Shown here in pieces: positions 55,582 through 64,000 of a DNA stretch of 64,000 nt. The number at the start of each line of letters is the position of its first letter. Within the stretch, counting starts at the first letter, position 1. A program made the position numbers and the translations under genes. Origin of the DNA: Caballeronia calidae (GTDB lineage: Bacteria; Pseudomonadota; Gammaproteobacteria; Burkholderiales; Burkholderiaceae); assembly GCF_900044055.2 (NCBI RefSeq), contig NZ_FCOX02000024.1, positions 1 through 64,000 on the forward strand, written 5' to 3'. The notes below the pieces were generated by a model. That model worked only from the letters and a program-made list of their open reading frames with translations, ran no database searches and was not told where the DNA came from.

Positions 55582-56658
55582 ATGTCAACCATTGTCTCTT
55601 TCAAGAATGTGCAGAAGACCTACGACGGCGAAACGCTGGTCGTCAAGAATCTCAACCTCGACATCGAGGAAGGCGAGTTTTTGACGATGCTCGGGCCGTC
55701 CGGCTCTGGAAAGACGACGTGCCTGATGATGCTGGCGGGATTCGAGACCGCCACGCATGGCGAAATCCTGCTTCAGGGGAAGCCGATCAACCGCATTCCC
55801 CCCGAGCGACGCAACATCGGCATGGTCTTTCAGAGCTACGCGCTGTTTCCGCACAAGTCGGTTGCGGAGAACCTCGCGTTCCCGCTGAAGGTGCGCAAGG
55901 TATCGAAGGACGAGATCGCCCGCAAGGTCAAGCGTGCGCTCAGCATGGTGAACATGGAAAAGTTCGCCAACCGGATGCCGGGCCAGCTTTCCGGCGGGCA
56001 GCAGCAACGCATCGCGGTTGCGCGCGCGTTGGTGTTCGAGCCCGCGCTGGTGCTCATGGACGAGCCGCTCGGTGCGCTCGACAAGCAACTGCGCGAGCAG
56101 ATGCAGTACGAGATCAAGCAGATTCACGAGCAAAGCGGTTTGACCGTGGTCTATGTCACGCATGACCAGAGTGAAGCCATGACCATGTCGGACCGTATTG
56201 CCGTGTTCAACAACGGCGTCATTCAGCAGCTCGCACCGCCGCCGGCCCTGTACGAAAGACCCGAAAACGCTTTCGTCGCGAGATTCATCGGCGAAAGCAA
56301 TGAGCTCGTGGGAACCGTCTCCGTCATGGAGAAAGAGCGCTGCACCGTGAAGCTGGCAAGCGGTCAGAGCATCAGGGCGAGCGTGGGGCCGACCGTTCGG
56401 GAAACCGGCTCCGCCAGCATTTCTCTGCGGCCGGAGCGCGTGGCCGTGGGCGATCTGGCGAAGCGCTGCGACAACGTATTTCAGGGCGGCGTGAAGGACC
56501 TCATCTACTACGGCGACCATCTTCGCGTGGTGATGCAGGTCTGCGGACAGAGCGACTTCATCGTGAAGCTGCCGAACGACGGCGACGCGCGCCGCTTGCG
56601 CATCGGTGATTCCGTGCATGTCGGATGGATGGCGGAAGCGTGCCGCGCCTTGCAGTGA
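55582..56658 (+). CDS. ABC transporter ATPase, spermidine/putrescine (PotA) type
   Basis: A 358-residue ATPase. Walker A is GPSGSGKTT (residues 38-46), the Q-loop contains GMVFQSYALFPHKSV, the signature is LSGGQQQRIAVARAL, Walker B is LVLMDEPLGALDKQL and the H-loop is YVTHDQSEAM. A C-terminal TOBE regulatory domain follows (GESNELVGTVSVMEK onwards). PotA-type ATPases energise import of polyamines and related cations or amino-acid derivatives. It starts 31 bases after pruA. The two permease genes follow after a 232-base gap. Confidence 0.92.
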   Translation: MSTIVSFKNVQKTYDGETLVVKNLNLDIEEGEFLTMLGPSGSGKTTCLMMLAGFETATHGEILLQGKPINRIPPERRNIGMVFQSYALFPHKSVAENLAFPLKVRKVSKDEIARKVKRALSMVNMEKFANRMPGQLSGGQQQRIAVARALVFEPALVLMDEPLGALDKQLREQMQYEIKQIHEQSGLTVVYVTHDQSEAMTMSDRIAVFNNGVIQQLAPPPALYERPENAFVARFIGESNELVGTVSVMEKERCTVKLASGQSIRASVGPTVRETGSASISLRPERVAVGDLAKRCDNVFQGGVKDLIYYGDHLRVVMQVCGQSDFIVKLPNDGDARRLRIGDSVHVGWMAEACRALQ

Positions 56659-56890
56659 GCGCATCTTCGTAGCGCGATAACAACGCGGAGACATACCCGA
56701 TTCGTTGCGAATGTAGTTAGCCATACTTATCAAGGTGTGTTCGCGGCAACATGCAGATTCTCTTCGGCGACCGCGAAGAACACGCGAATCCGGAAAAGGC
56801 AAAACCACAACGACATCCGCGATTCGCTCGCCCGGAAACGACTGCTTCAGTGTGAATTGATCAGGAGGACGCGGCTCAGTCCGCAAGACC
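56659..56890. other. Unusual 232-base gap inside the transporter genes
   Basis: Spermidine/putrescine-type loci often carry the periplasmic binding-protein gene beside the permeases. Here the gap holds no coding frame. It contains an inverted repeat ATTCG-TTG-CGAAT (56700-56712) and an AT-rich TAGTTAGCCATACTTATC stretch that could include a -10 element, so an internal promoter is possible. Confidence 0.4.
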
Positions 56891-58177
56891 ATGATGATGC
56901 TTCCCCATGATATTGCCGTTCCCACGGATCAGCCGGTCGCCCAGCTGAACGTCCAGGACTCGAAGAGCCTGAAGGCCAGGCTTCGCAACGCAGAACGTGC
57001 CGAAAGAATCAAGGCAATGCTTCTGGTGGCGCCATTGCTCGTGTTTCTCGTAGTGACGTTTCTCGTGCCGATCGGCAGTCTGCTGCTGAAGAGCTTTCGC
57101 GACGCAACCTTGTCGCAGGAGCTGCCGCACGCATCGGTCATGCTGCGCGAGTGGGACCCCGGCCAGGGCAAGCTGCCGAACGAGCAGGTCTTCGACGCAT
57201 TCGCGCACGATCTCATTGCGGCGAAGGGCGGTGAAGGCGTGAGCCGCGTTGCATCGAGACTCAACTATGACGAGGCGGGCATGCGCAGCCTCATCATGAA
57301 AACGGCCCGCCGCCTGAGCGTCGATGGCACCGGCACGTGGCACGAGCGCCTGAGCGCCATCGACGAGCGCTGGAACGACATCGGCGCGTGGTCGACGCTC
57401 AAGTACGCATCGTCGCCGTGGACGCTCGGCTACTACCTGAAAGCGTTCGACTTCAAGCGGGACGATCGCGGCGCGATCGTGCGCGAGAACCCGAGCGAGC
57501 GCCTGTACGTCGACGTGTTCGTGCGTACTGCGTGGGTCAGTATCGCGGTGAGCGCGCTGTGTCTTCTCTTCGGCTATCCGGTCGCGTACTTCCTCGCGAA
57601 CATTCCGGCCCGCTTCAGCAACCTGCTGATGATCATGGTGCTGCTGCCGTTCTGGACTTCGATTCTGGTGCGTACGACCTCATGGGTCGTCGTGCTGCAA
57701 CAGCACGGTGTATTGAACGATCTTCTGAAAACCCTCGGGATGACCGAACACGGTTTTCAGCTCATCTATAACCGGTTCGGCGTGCTGGTTGCGATGACGC
57801 ATATCCTGCTGCCCTACGCGATCCTGTCGCTGTATTCGGTGATGAAGGGCGTGCCGAGCATTTACATGAAGGCAGCCCGCTCGCTCGGCGCGGGACCGAT
57901 TCGCTCGTTTTTCCAGGCGTATTTTCCGCAAACGCTGCCGGGCGTCGGCGCGGCGGGCATGCTCACGTTCATTCTGGCGGTCGGCTACTACATCACGCCG
58001 GCTATCGTCGGCGGCCCCGATGACCAGCTCGCCAGCTACTACATCGCCAATCACGTGAACAACACGCTGAACTGGGGACTCGCCTGCGCGCTCGCTTCGA
58101 TCCTGCTGGCAGGCGTGCTGGCGATCTACGCGATCTTCGTTCGTATGACCGGCGGCGCCGGTGTCAAGCTGGGGTGA
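56891..58177 (+). CDS. ABC transporter permease, PotB type
   Basis: A 428-residue inner-membrane permease. The first span (MLLVAPLLVFLVVTFLVPIG) is followed by a long periplasmic insertion of about 150 residues, then the usual five spans. The cytoplasmic EAA-like loop is AARSLGAGPIRSFFQAYFPQ. Three ATG codons in a row (56891-56899) begin the frame. Its stop overlaps the next permease start (GTGA). Confidence 0.9.
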   Translation: MMMLPHDIAVPTDQPVAQLNVQDSKSLKARLRNAERAERIKAMLLVAPLLVFLVVTFLVPIGSLLLKSFRDATLSQELPHASVMLREWDPGQGKLPNEQVFDAFAHDLIAAKGGEGVSRVASRLNYDEAGMRSLIMKTARRLSVDGTGTWHERLSAIDERWNDIGAWSTLKYASSPWTLGYYLKAFDFKRDDRGAIVRENPSERLYVDVFVRTAWVSIAVSALCLLFGYPVAYFLANIPARFSNLLMIMVLLPFWTSILVRTTSWVVVLQQHGVLNDLLKTLGMTEHGFQLIYNRFGVLVAMTHILLPYAILSLYSVMKGVPSIYMKAARSLGAGPIRSFFQAYFPQTLPGVGAAGMLTFILAVGYYITPAIVGGPDDQLASYYIANHVNNTLNWGLACALASILLAGVLAIYAIFVRMTGGAGVKLG

Positions 58178-59016
58178 AACGAATGTTCAACTTTCCTGCA
58201 TATGTGACGGTCTGGGGACGGCTCGGCCGATGGGCGCACGTCATTCTGTCGATGGCGATCCTCGTGTTCCTGATCTCGCCGATTCTGGTGGTGATGCCGC
58301 TGTCGTTCAACTCGCAACCGTACTTCACGTATCCGTTGCCCGGCGTGAGCCTGCGTTGGTATCACGACTTCATCAATAGCCCCGAGTGGATGCTCGCGCT
58401 CAAGAACACGGTGATCGTCGGCTCGGCGTCCACGGTGCTTGCCACGACGCTCGGCATCATGGCGTCGCTCGGGCTCACGCATCCGCGTCTGAAAGGCCGC
58501 GCGCTGATCACCGGCATTCTGGTGTCGCCGATGATCGTGCCTTTGATCATCACGGCGGTCGGCGTGTATTTTGCCTTCAGCCCGTTCGGCCTCGTGAACA
58601 GCCTGACCGGGTTGATCCTCGCGCACGCCGCGCTCGGCGTTCCGTTCGTCGTGGTGACGGTCACGGCCACCCTGGCGGGCTTCAACGAGACGCTGTCGAG
58701 GGCGGGCCGCAGTCTCGGCGCCTCGCCGCTGCGCGTGTTCCTTCAGGTGAAGATGCCGATCATTGCGCCGGGCGTGATTTCCGGCGCGCTCTTCGCCTTT
58801 GCCACTTCCTTCGATGAGATCGTCGTCGCGCTGTTCCTGACCGGAACCGATCAGCGCACCGTGCCCCGTCAGATGTGGGCCGGCATTCGCGAGCAGTTGA
58901 GCCCCACGATTCTGGCTGTTGCGACCGTGCTCGTCGTCATCTCGACCTTGCTGCTCATCACGCTGGAACTTCTGCGCCGCAGGACCGAACGCTTGCGCGG
59001 TATGGCGAGCCTCTGA
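58174..59016 (+). CDS. ABC transporter permease, PotC type
   Basis: A 280-residue six-span permease. The EAA loop reads AGRSLGASPLRVFLQVKMPI. The GTG at 58174 overlaps the stop of the first permease by four bases; an ATG at 58183 is an alternative. The first permease/second permease/putA arrangement is continuous, with putA starting only nine bases after this stop. This ties the transporter to proline or P5C metabolism. Confidence 0.92.
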   Translation: MKRMFNFPAYVTVWGRLGRWAHVILSMAILVFLISPILVVMPLSFNSQPYFTYPLPGVSLRWYHDFINSPEWMLALKNTVIVGSASTVLATTLGIMASLGLTHPRLKGRALITGILVSPMIVPLIITAVGVYFAFSPFGLVNSLTGLILAHAALGVPFVVVTVTATLAGFNETLSRAGRSLGASPLRVFLQVKMPIIAPGVISGALFAFATSFDEIVVALFLTGTDQRTVPRQMWAGIREQLSPTILAVATVLVVISTLLLITLELLRRRTERLRGMASL

Positions 59017-59025
59017 GTGTCATCC

Positions 59026-62000
59026 ATGACCCAGTATCCATCAGGTAACCTCATCATGCTGTCGGAAATCCAATCGATCCAACCCGCTGCAACCCAACTC
59101 GAGACCCTGCGTCAGCGCATCTGCGAAGCATCATCGTTGCCCGAGGACGTCGTCGTGCAAGCGCTGATGAAGGAAGCGCAGTTCGATGCGGCAACGTTGA
59201 AGAAGACGCAGGATCTCGCGGCGCGTCTCGCGCAAGGCGTGCGCGACGCGCGCATCGATGCGGGCGGCGTCGACTTGCTCACGCAGGAATTTTCGCTCGA
59301 CAGCCGCGAGGGCATCGCGCTGATGTGTCTCGCCGAAGCAATGCTGCGCATTCCCGATACCGAGACGCGCAATCAGCTGATCCGCGACAAGATCGTCGAT
59401 GCGGACTGGCGCGCGCATATCGGCAAGTCGCCTTCGTTGTTCGTCAACGCGACGGCGTGGGGCCTGCTCGTGACCGGCAAGCTGCTGAAGCAGCCGGACG
59501 ACAACGCGCTGGCGGAAGCGCTGACGCGTGTCGTGCGCAAGGGCGGCGAGGCGGTCGTGCGCGGCGGCGTGGCCTATGCGATGCGCATGCTCGGCAAGCA
59601 GTTCGTCACGGGGCAGACGATCGAAGAGGCGATCGGCGTGGCGAAGGGCCGCGAATCGAATGGTTATCGTTACTCATACGACATGCTCGGCGAGGCCGCG
59701 CTGACCGACGAGGACGCGCAGGCTTACTTCGAGTCGTATCGTCACGCCATCGAAGCGATCGGCCGCGACGCGAAGGGGCAAGGACCGATCGACGGCCCCG
59801 GCGTATCGGTGAAGATATCGGGCCTGCATCCGCGCTATGAACTCGCGCAACGCGAACGCGTGCTGGCGGAGATGTATCCGCGCCTGCTGCAGCTCGCGCA
59901 ACTGGCGAAGCACTATGGCATCGGCTTTCACCTCGATCAGGAAGAGTCGGCGCGTTTCGACCTGACGCTCGACATGCTCGAACTGCTGTGCGCCGAGCCG
60001 TCGTTGAGAGGGTGGAACGGCATCGGCATTTCGCTTCAGGCGTATCAGAAGCGCGGGCGCGCGGTGGCCGAATGGATCATCGCGCTGGCGCGTGCGAATG
60101 GCCGCCGAATCAACATTCGTCTCGTGAAGGGCGCGTATTGGGACACGGAGATCAAGCTGGCGCAGGATGCCGGTGCGGTGGGCTATCCGGTGTTCACGCG
60201 CAAGGTGCATTCCGATGTGAGCTATATCGCCTGCGCGAAGGCATTGCTCGACGCGCCTGATGCCATCTTCCCGCAGTTCGCCACGCACAATGCGTTCACG
60301 GTGGCCGCGGCGCACACGCTCGCCGGCGACAAGGACTACGAGTTCCAGTGTCTGCATGGCATGGGCGAAACGGTGTATGACCAGGTCGTGAGCGCGTCGA
60401 AGCTCGGCAGGCCGTGCCGCATCTATGCGCCGGTCGGGCCGCACGCGACCTTGCTCGCCTACCTCGTGCGCCGCTTGCTGGAGAATGGGGCGAATTCGTC
60501 GTTCGTCAATCAGATCGTCGATCCGGCGGTGAGCATCGCCGATATCGTGCAGGACCCGGTGGCGAAGGCGGCGCGCACGGGCGGCAAGCCGCACGCGGGC
60601 ATCGTGTCGCCGCGTGGATTGCTGCCGGGTCGATTGAACGCCGCGTCGATGGACTTTGCCGGTTCGAAGGACTTCGCGCAGGCCGTGACGGCGATCCGGA
60701 CGAGCCGGATCAACGCGAAGCCCATCGTTGCAACGGCTGCAGACGCAGCCGGCGATGCGACCGCGCTCGTGCATAGCACCAGCAAGCTGGCCGAAACGAT
60801 CGGCAGCGTGACGAGCTGCACGATGAACGCTGTCGCTGGCGCGCTTGCGTCGGCGACGCAGGCATGCGATGCGTGGGCGGCATCGTCGGCATCCGAGCGC
60901 GCCGAACTGCTCGAGCGCGTCGCGTCCTCGCTGGAAAGCAGAGGCGCGCACTTTGGCGCCCTGCTGGCGCTCGAGAGCGGTGCAACGCTGTCCGAGGCGG
61001 TCGAAGAGGTCCGTAGCGCCGTCAACATGTGCCGGCTCTACGCGCATCAATCGATGAGCGACTCGCGGCTCGCCGATGCGAAGCCGCTCGGCATTGTGGC
61101 GAGCATCAGCCCGTCGGCATCGCCGCTGTCCTGCTTCGTCGGACAGGTTGCGGCGGCGCTCGCCACGGGAAATGCGGTCGTTGCGAAACCGTCGTCGGAT
61201 GCTTCGCTGGTCGCGTTCGAGGCCGCGCGTGTGTTCATCGACGCCGGCTTGCCCGCCGGCGTGCTGCAACTGGTTCCCGGCGATGGCGCGACCATCGGCC
61301 AGGCATTGATCGCCGACTCGCGTGTCGCTGCCGTTTTGTTCGGCGGATCGCGTGAGGTTGCCGCGTCGATCTCGGCCCGGCTGGCGGAGCGCGCGCAGCC
61401 TGCCAGGTTCATCGCTTCGCATGCCAGCGCGAACGCGATGATCGTGGACAGCTCGGCGCTGCCGGAACAGGTCATCTCCGATGCGATCCGGTCCGCTTTC
61501 CATTTCGCGGGGCAGTCGCTCGCGTCGTTGCGCCTGCTCTGCCTTCAGGACTCGACCGCCGACAAGGTCTTGCGCATGCTCAACGGCATGCTCAGCGAGC
61601 GAAACACGGGCGATCCACTCAGCGTGTCGACCGATATCGGCCCTGTGGTCAGCCGGGCGGCGAAGGACCGCGCGGAGACCTATCTCGCGCAACTGCGGCG
61701 GCAGGGATTCGCGGTCACACGAGGCAAGGTGTCGGCCGAATGCACGGACGGTAACTTCGTCGCGCCGGCTATCGTCGATATGAAAGATGTGGCGTCGCTC
61801 GGGGCCATCGATGCCGGCGTCGCCGGTCCCATTCTTCATGTCGTCCGCTTCAGGACGGGCGCGATGGACGATCTCATCGAGCGCCTCAATGCGCTCGGCT
61901 GTGCCGTGCTGGGTCTTCACACGCGCATCAACGAAGCCAGCGGCAAGCTGCTGTCCTTCTCGAAAGCGAACAGCATTTGCATCAACCGGTCCATGCATCA

Positions 62001-62823
62001 GGCGTTTCCCGGCATGCAGCCCGCCGGCGGTGTCGGTGCAGCCGGCACCGGTCCGATGACCGGCGGCCCGCTGACGCTTCTCAGTCTCACGCGCCACGAG
62101 GCGTCATCCTATGAAGCGTCTCAGGGGCCGTTCGGCAGGTCGAAGGCGGCCGTGAGCGAGAAGTTCTTCGAGTTTCCTGTCGAGACCGCCGACGGACGTC
62201 TCATGCCGCGTGTCGCCGCGCATACGCAAGCCCATGCGGATCGTCGGCATAAGATCGATTCGATTTTGCGAGCGTCGATGCTGGCGCAGATGGATGCCGC
62301 TCAACGTGCTTCGGCCGAAGTCTTCCGCTCGCGCCTGAGCCAGTTGATCGACTCGTCGAAGCCGCTCAGTCTGCCGGCGCTGACGGGCGAGGAAAACACG
62401 GTCGAACTCCTGCCGCGAGGACAGGTGCTTTGCACGGGCGAGTCGGCGTTTTCGCTTGCCATGCAGGTGATGGCGACGGTCGCGTTCGGCAACGACGCCG
62501 TGCTGCCGAAGTCCGCCATCGCCGATGAGATCGCCGCCGTGCTGAACGGTGCATGCAAGGTGATCGCATCGGCGGACGTGAAGCGGGCACTGGCTGGCGA
62601 ATTGCGGGATGTCCGCGTCGAGGCCGTTCTCGCCGCCGCCGATTACCGCGACCTCGGCAACCTGCGTCGCCTGTGCGCCGCGCGAATGACGAGCGTGGTC
62701 GTCGCGGAGGCGTCCGGACGATACGACTGGACGCAACTCGTGCGCGAACGCGTGACGACCGTGAACGCGAGCGCGGCTGGCGGCAATACGCAACTGATGG
62801 TCATGAGCGAGGATGCCGCGTAA
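59026..62823 (+). CDS. putA: PutA-type proline dehydrogenase with degenerate P5C dehydrogenase domain
   Basis: About 1265 residues; the ATG at 59056 is an alternative start. There is no N-terminal ribbon-helix-helix, so it cannot be a PutA autorepressor. The proline dehydrogenase (FAD) barrel is intact: RLVKGAYWDTEIKLAQ, YEFQCLHGMGETVYDQV and LAYLVRRLLENGANSSFVNQ. The following aldehyde-dehydrogenase-like domain keeps flanking sequence (NAMIVDSSALPEQV, STDIGPVVSRAAK) but loses active-site motifs. SPWNFP is SPSASP (61108-61125). The ETGG general-base motif is SHAS (61417-61428). The nucleophile Cys is Leu in AGQSLASLR (codon 61519-61521), and EVFGPV is GVAGPI. A C-terminal domain of the long-PutA type follows. 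It should convert proline to P5C only; PruA upstream is the likely partner. Confidence 0.93.
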   Translation: MTQYPSGNLIMLSEIQSIQPAATQLETLRQRICEASSLPEDVVVQALMKEAQFDAATLKKTQDLAARLAQGVRDARIDAGGVDLLTQEFSLDSREGIALMCLAEAMLRIPDTETRNQLIRDKIVDADWRAHIGKSPSLFVNATAWGLLVTGKLLKQPDDNALAEALTRVVRKGGEAVVRGGVAYAMRMLGKQFVTGQTIEEAIGVAKGRESNGYRYSYDMLGEAALTDEDAQAYFESYRHAIEAIGRDAKGQGPIDGPGVSVKISGLHPRYELAQRERVLAEMYPRLLQLAQLAKHYGIGFHLDQEESARFDLTLDMLELLCAEPSLRGWNGIGISLQAYQKRGRAVAEWIIALARANGRRINIRLVKGAYWDTEIKLAQDAGAVGYPVFTRKVHSDVSYIACAKALLDAPDAIFPQFATHNAFTVAAAHTLAGDKDYEFQCLHGMGETVYDQVVSASKLGRPCRIYAPVGPHATLLAYLVRRLLENGANSSFVNQIVDPAVSIADIVQDPVAKAARTGGKPHAGIVSPRGLLPGRLNAASMDFAGSKDFAQAVTAIRTSRINAKPIVATAADAAGDATALVHSTSKLAETIGSVTSCTMNAVAGALASATQACDAWAASSASERAELLERVASSLESRGAHFGALLALESGATLSEAVEEVRSAVNMCRLYAHQSMSDSRLADAKPLGIVASISPSASPLSCFVGQVAAALATGNAVVAKPSSDASLVAFEAARVFIDAGLPAGVLQLVPGDGATIGQALIADSRVAAVLFGGSREVAASISARLAERAQPARFIASHASANAMIVDSSALPEQVISDAIRSAFHFAGQSLASLRLLCLQDSTADKVLRMLNGMLSERNTGDPLSVSTDIGPVVSRAAKDRAETYLAQLRRQGFAVTRGKVSAECTDGNFVAPAIVDMKDVASLGAIDAGVAGPILHVVRFRTGAMDDLIERLNALGCAVLGLHTRINEASGKLLSFSKANSICINRSMHQAFPGMQPAGGVGAAGTGPMTGGPLTLLSLTRHEASSYEASQGPFGRSKAAVSEKFFEFPVETADGRLMPRVAAHTQAHADRRHKIDSILRASMLAQMDAAQRASAEVFRSRLSQLIDSSKPLSLPALTGEENTVELLPRGQVLCTGESAFSLAMQVMATVAFGNDAVLPKSAIADEIAAVLNGACKVIASADVKRALAGELRDVRVEAVLAAADYRDLGNLRRLCAARMTSVVVAEASGRYDWTQLVRERVTTVNASAAGGNTQLMVMSEDAA

Positions 62824-62975
62824 CGTGACGATATGGGCGGGCTGTGTCCGTCCATTGGCATCTGTCATTGACGTCCGTCCTGGTCACAACGAGCGACATG
62901 CTGCGTTCCGGCCTCGACGGACGTTTTGCATCTCGCGGTCGCAAGCGCGCGAGTCGATATAAAGGAGAGGGCGAA

Positions 62976-63776
62976 GTGTCGGACGTTTTCAGTTTCCATC
63001 AGGGCAACATGCCTGTGTTGATCTCCATCCCGCATCTGGGAACGAATATCCCGAATGAGATCGCCGAACACATGACTGACGCAGCGCTGCGCGTCGCGGA
63101 CACGGACTGGCATCTGGACAGGCTGTACGCGTTCGCGCAGCGTGCCGGCGCATCGATACTGGGGGCGAAGATATCGCGGTATGTCATCGATCTCAACAGG
63201 CCGCCGACCGGCGAGAGCCTTTACCCCGGTCAGACGACGACGGGCCTGTGCCCCGGCGAAACCTTTCGTGGAGAGCCTGTGTACCGGAGCGGTCGCGCGC
63301 CGGAGCAGGCGGAAGTGCGGCATCGATTGCAGATGTACTGGGAGCCATACCATGCAAAGCTGCGCGCCGAGCTGGACGCGATGTGCGCGAAGTTCGGCAG
63401 CGTGCTTCTCTGGGAAGCGCACTCCATTGCGAGCATCCTGCCACGCCTGTTCGAAGGCAAGCTGCCCGACTTCAACGTCGGTACGAATGCGGGCGCGAGT
63501 TGCCGGCCGGAGATTCTCGATGCGATTTGCGGCGAACTCGAAAGTCAGCCGTTCACATGGGTCGGCAACGGCCGTTTCAAGGGCGGTTACATCACGCGAG
63601 CCTATGGCCGTCCTGACGATGGAATCAACGCCGTGCAACTGGAGATGTGTCAATCGACCTATATGAACGAGAGCGCGCCTTTCGAATATCGGCCTGAGCT
63701 TGCCGAGCGCGTGCAGCCGGTGGTGGAACGCATGGTCGCCGCCGCCGTGCGCGCGAACGCGCAAGCTGGCCGGTAG
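62976..63776 (+). CDS. hutG: N-formylglutamate amidohydrolase
   Basis: A 266-residue enzyme of canonical family length, hydrolysing N-formylglutamate to glutamate and formate. The GTG at 62976 is chosen because AAAGGAG (62961-62967) lies eight bases upstream; the longer frame adds 44 unrelated residues. Motifs are VFSFHQGNMPVLISIPHLGT (metal His), RYVIDLNRPPTGESLYPGQT, LLWEAHSI and FKGGYITRAYGRPDDGINAV. It follows putA by 152 bases on the same strand. All three enzymes of the locus end in glutamate. Confidence 0.92.
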   Translation: MSDVFSFHQGNMPVLISIPHLGTNIPNEIAEHMTDAALRVADTDWHLDRLYAFAQRAGASILGAKISRYVIDLNRPPTGESLYPGQTTTGLCPGETFRGEPVYRSGRAPEQAEVRHRLQMYWEPYHAKLRAELDAMCAKFGSVLLWEAHSIASILPRLFEGKLPDFNVGTNAGASCRPEILDAICGELESQPFTWVGNGRFKGGYITRAYGRPDDGINAVQLEMCQSTYMNESAPFEYRPELAERVQPVVERMVAAAVRANAQAGR

Positions 63777-63779
63777 CGG

Positions 63780-63817
63780 AAAAAAGCCGTCGCGATGGCA
63801 GCACCATCGGCGACGGC
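63780..63817 (-). terminator. Rho-independent terminator of the ETF alpha gene
   Basis: GCCGTCGCGATGG (63786-63798) pairs with the segment 63804-63817 apart from one bulged C, over a five-base loop. On the minus strand the stem is followed by six T residues (complement of 63780-63785). It ends the minus-strand ETF gene and may also act on the convergent amidohydrolase transcript. Confidence 0.8.
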
Positions 63818-63848
63818 AGAACACCCTGGGAAGGTGCTTGCAACCAGG

Positions 63849-64000
63849 TCAGAGCGACTTCGTCAGATCAGGCACGGCCTGAAAGAGATCGGCGACGAGT
63901 CCATAGTCCGCGACGCCGAAGATCGGCGCTTCCGCATCCTTGTTGATCGCGACGATGACCTTCGAATCCTTCATCCCCGCGAGATGCTGGATCGCGCCGG
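63849..64000 (-). CDS. etfA: Electron transfer flavoprotein alpha subunit, C-terminal end (partial)
   Basis: The last 50 codons of the gene, running off the window. The sequence GAIQHLAGMKDSKVIVAINK, DAEAPIFGVADYGLVADL then FQAVPDLTKSL is the conserved C-terminal FAD-binding end of ETF alpha (FixB). The protein passes electrons from acyl-CoA and other flavin dehydrogenases to the quinone pool. It is convergent with the amidohydrolase gene. Confidence 0.93.
   Translation of the reverse strand, partial: GAIQHLAGMKDSKVIVAINKDAEAPIFGVADYGLVADLFQAVPDLTKSL

Noticed and set aside
59674..62097. 807-codon minus-strand open frame
   Set aside because: Fully antisense to putA, Arg-rich and without domain signatures. 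Its length only reflects the high GC content.
1..64000. Search for tRNA, rRNA and riboswitch elements
   Set aside because: No tRNA-like cloverleaf, rRNA segment or recognised riboswitch core was seen by reading. A covariance-model scan would be needed to exclude weak cases.

Overview
The window reads as GC-rich DNA from a beta-proteobacterium of the Burkholderiaceae, most like Paraburkholderia or Caballeronia. The support is three DUF4148 proteins (a family largely confined to this group), two Burkholderia-type general porins, many regulators and catabolic genes, and no ribosomal or core-replication genes. An accessory replicon or variable chromosomal region is likely (inference).

Positions 1-10.6 kb are iron-related. 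After a partial IS1182-type transposase comes a FecI/FecR/FecA-type surface-signalling system with an unrecognised secreted protein. It is flanked by two bacterioferritin genes whose key residues are complementary: the first keeps haem Met52 but lacks three ferroxidase ligands, and the second has most of the ferroxidase site but lacks Met52. Next are a wrecked P19-type iron-transport gene, a porin with a Fur-like site, an intact FTR1 permease and a relic of a fecA-type plug domain.

Positions 10.6-20.4 kb carry a tripartite RND efflux operon with a distal LysR gene, a beta-propeller protein and a second porin. Positions 20.6-27 kb hold a heavy-metal-type two-component system, DUF4148 genes, three small ORFs of about 43 residues in or near this stretch, an antitoxin/Sel1 deletion scar and a ProQ/FinO protein that lacks a normal start codon.

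Positions 27-34.6 kb form a catabolic cluster: acyl-CoA ligase, cupin dioxygenase, TauD/TfdA dioxygenase, AraC regulator, epoxide hydrolase and MFS transporter. Its substrate is unknown. Positions 35-51.3 kb are a patchwork of envelope and stress-type genes (BON, SnoaL-like, phospholipase D, DUF2252, DUF2092, an NQxxRQ-repeat protein, an MltF-like transglycosylase, two glycoside hydrolases and a glycine-zipper protein) separated by long gene-poor gaps.

Positions 51.5-63.8 kb are a proline/P5C locus: N-formylglutamate amidohydrolase, convergent LysR, then pruA, a spermidine/putrescine-type ABC transporter without a binding protein, putA and a second N-formylglutamate amidohydrolase. PutA keeps its proline dehydrogenase motifs, but its P5C dehydrogenase domain has lost the catalytic Cys and Glu and other active-site motifs. 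The intact separate PruA in the same operon probably supplies that step. Two identical TGAACA-N2-TGTTCA palindromes flank the pruA promoter. The window ends inside an electron-transfer flavoprotein alpha gene.
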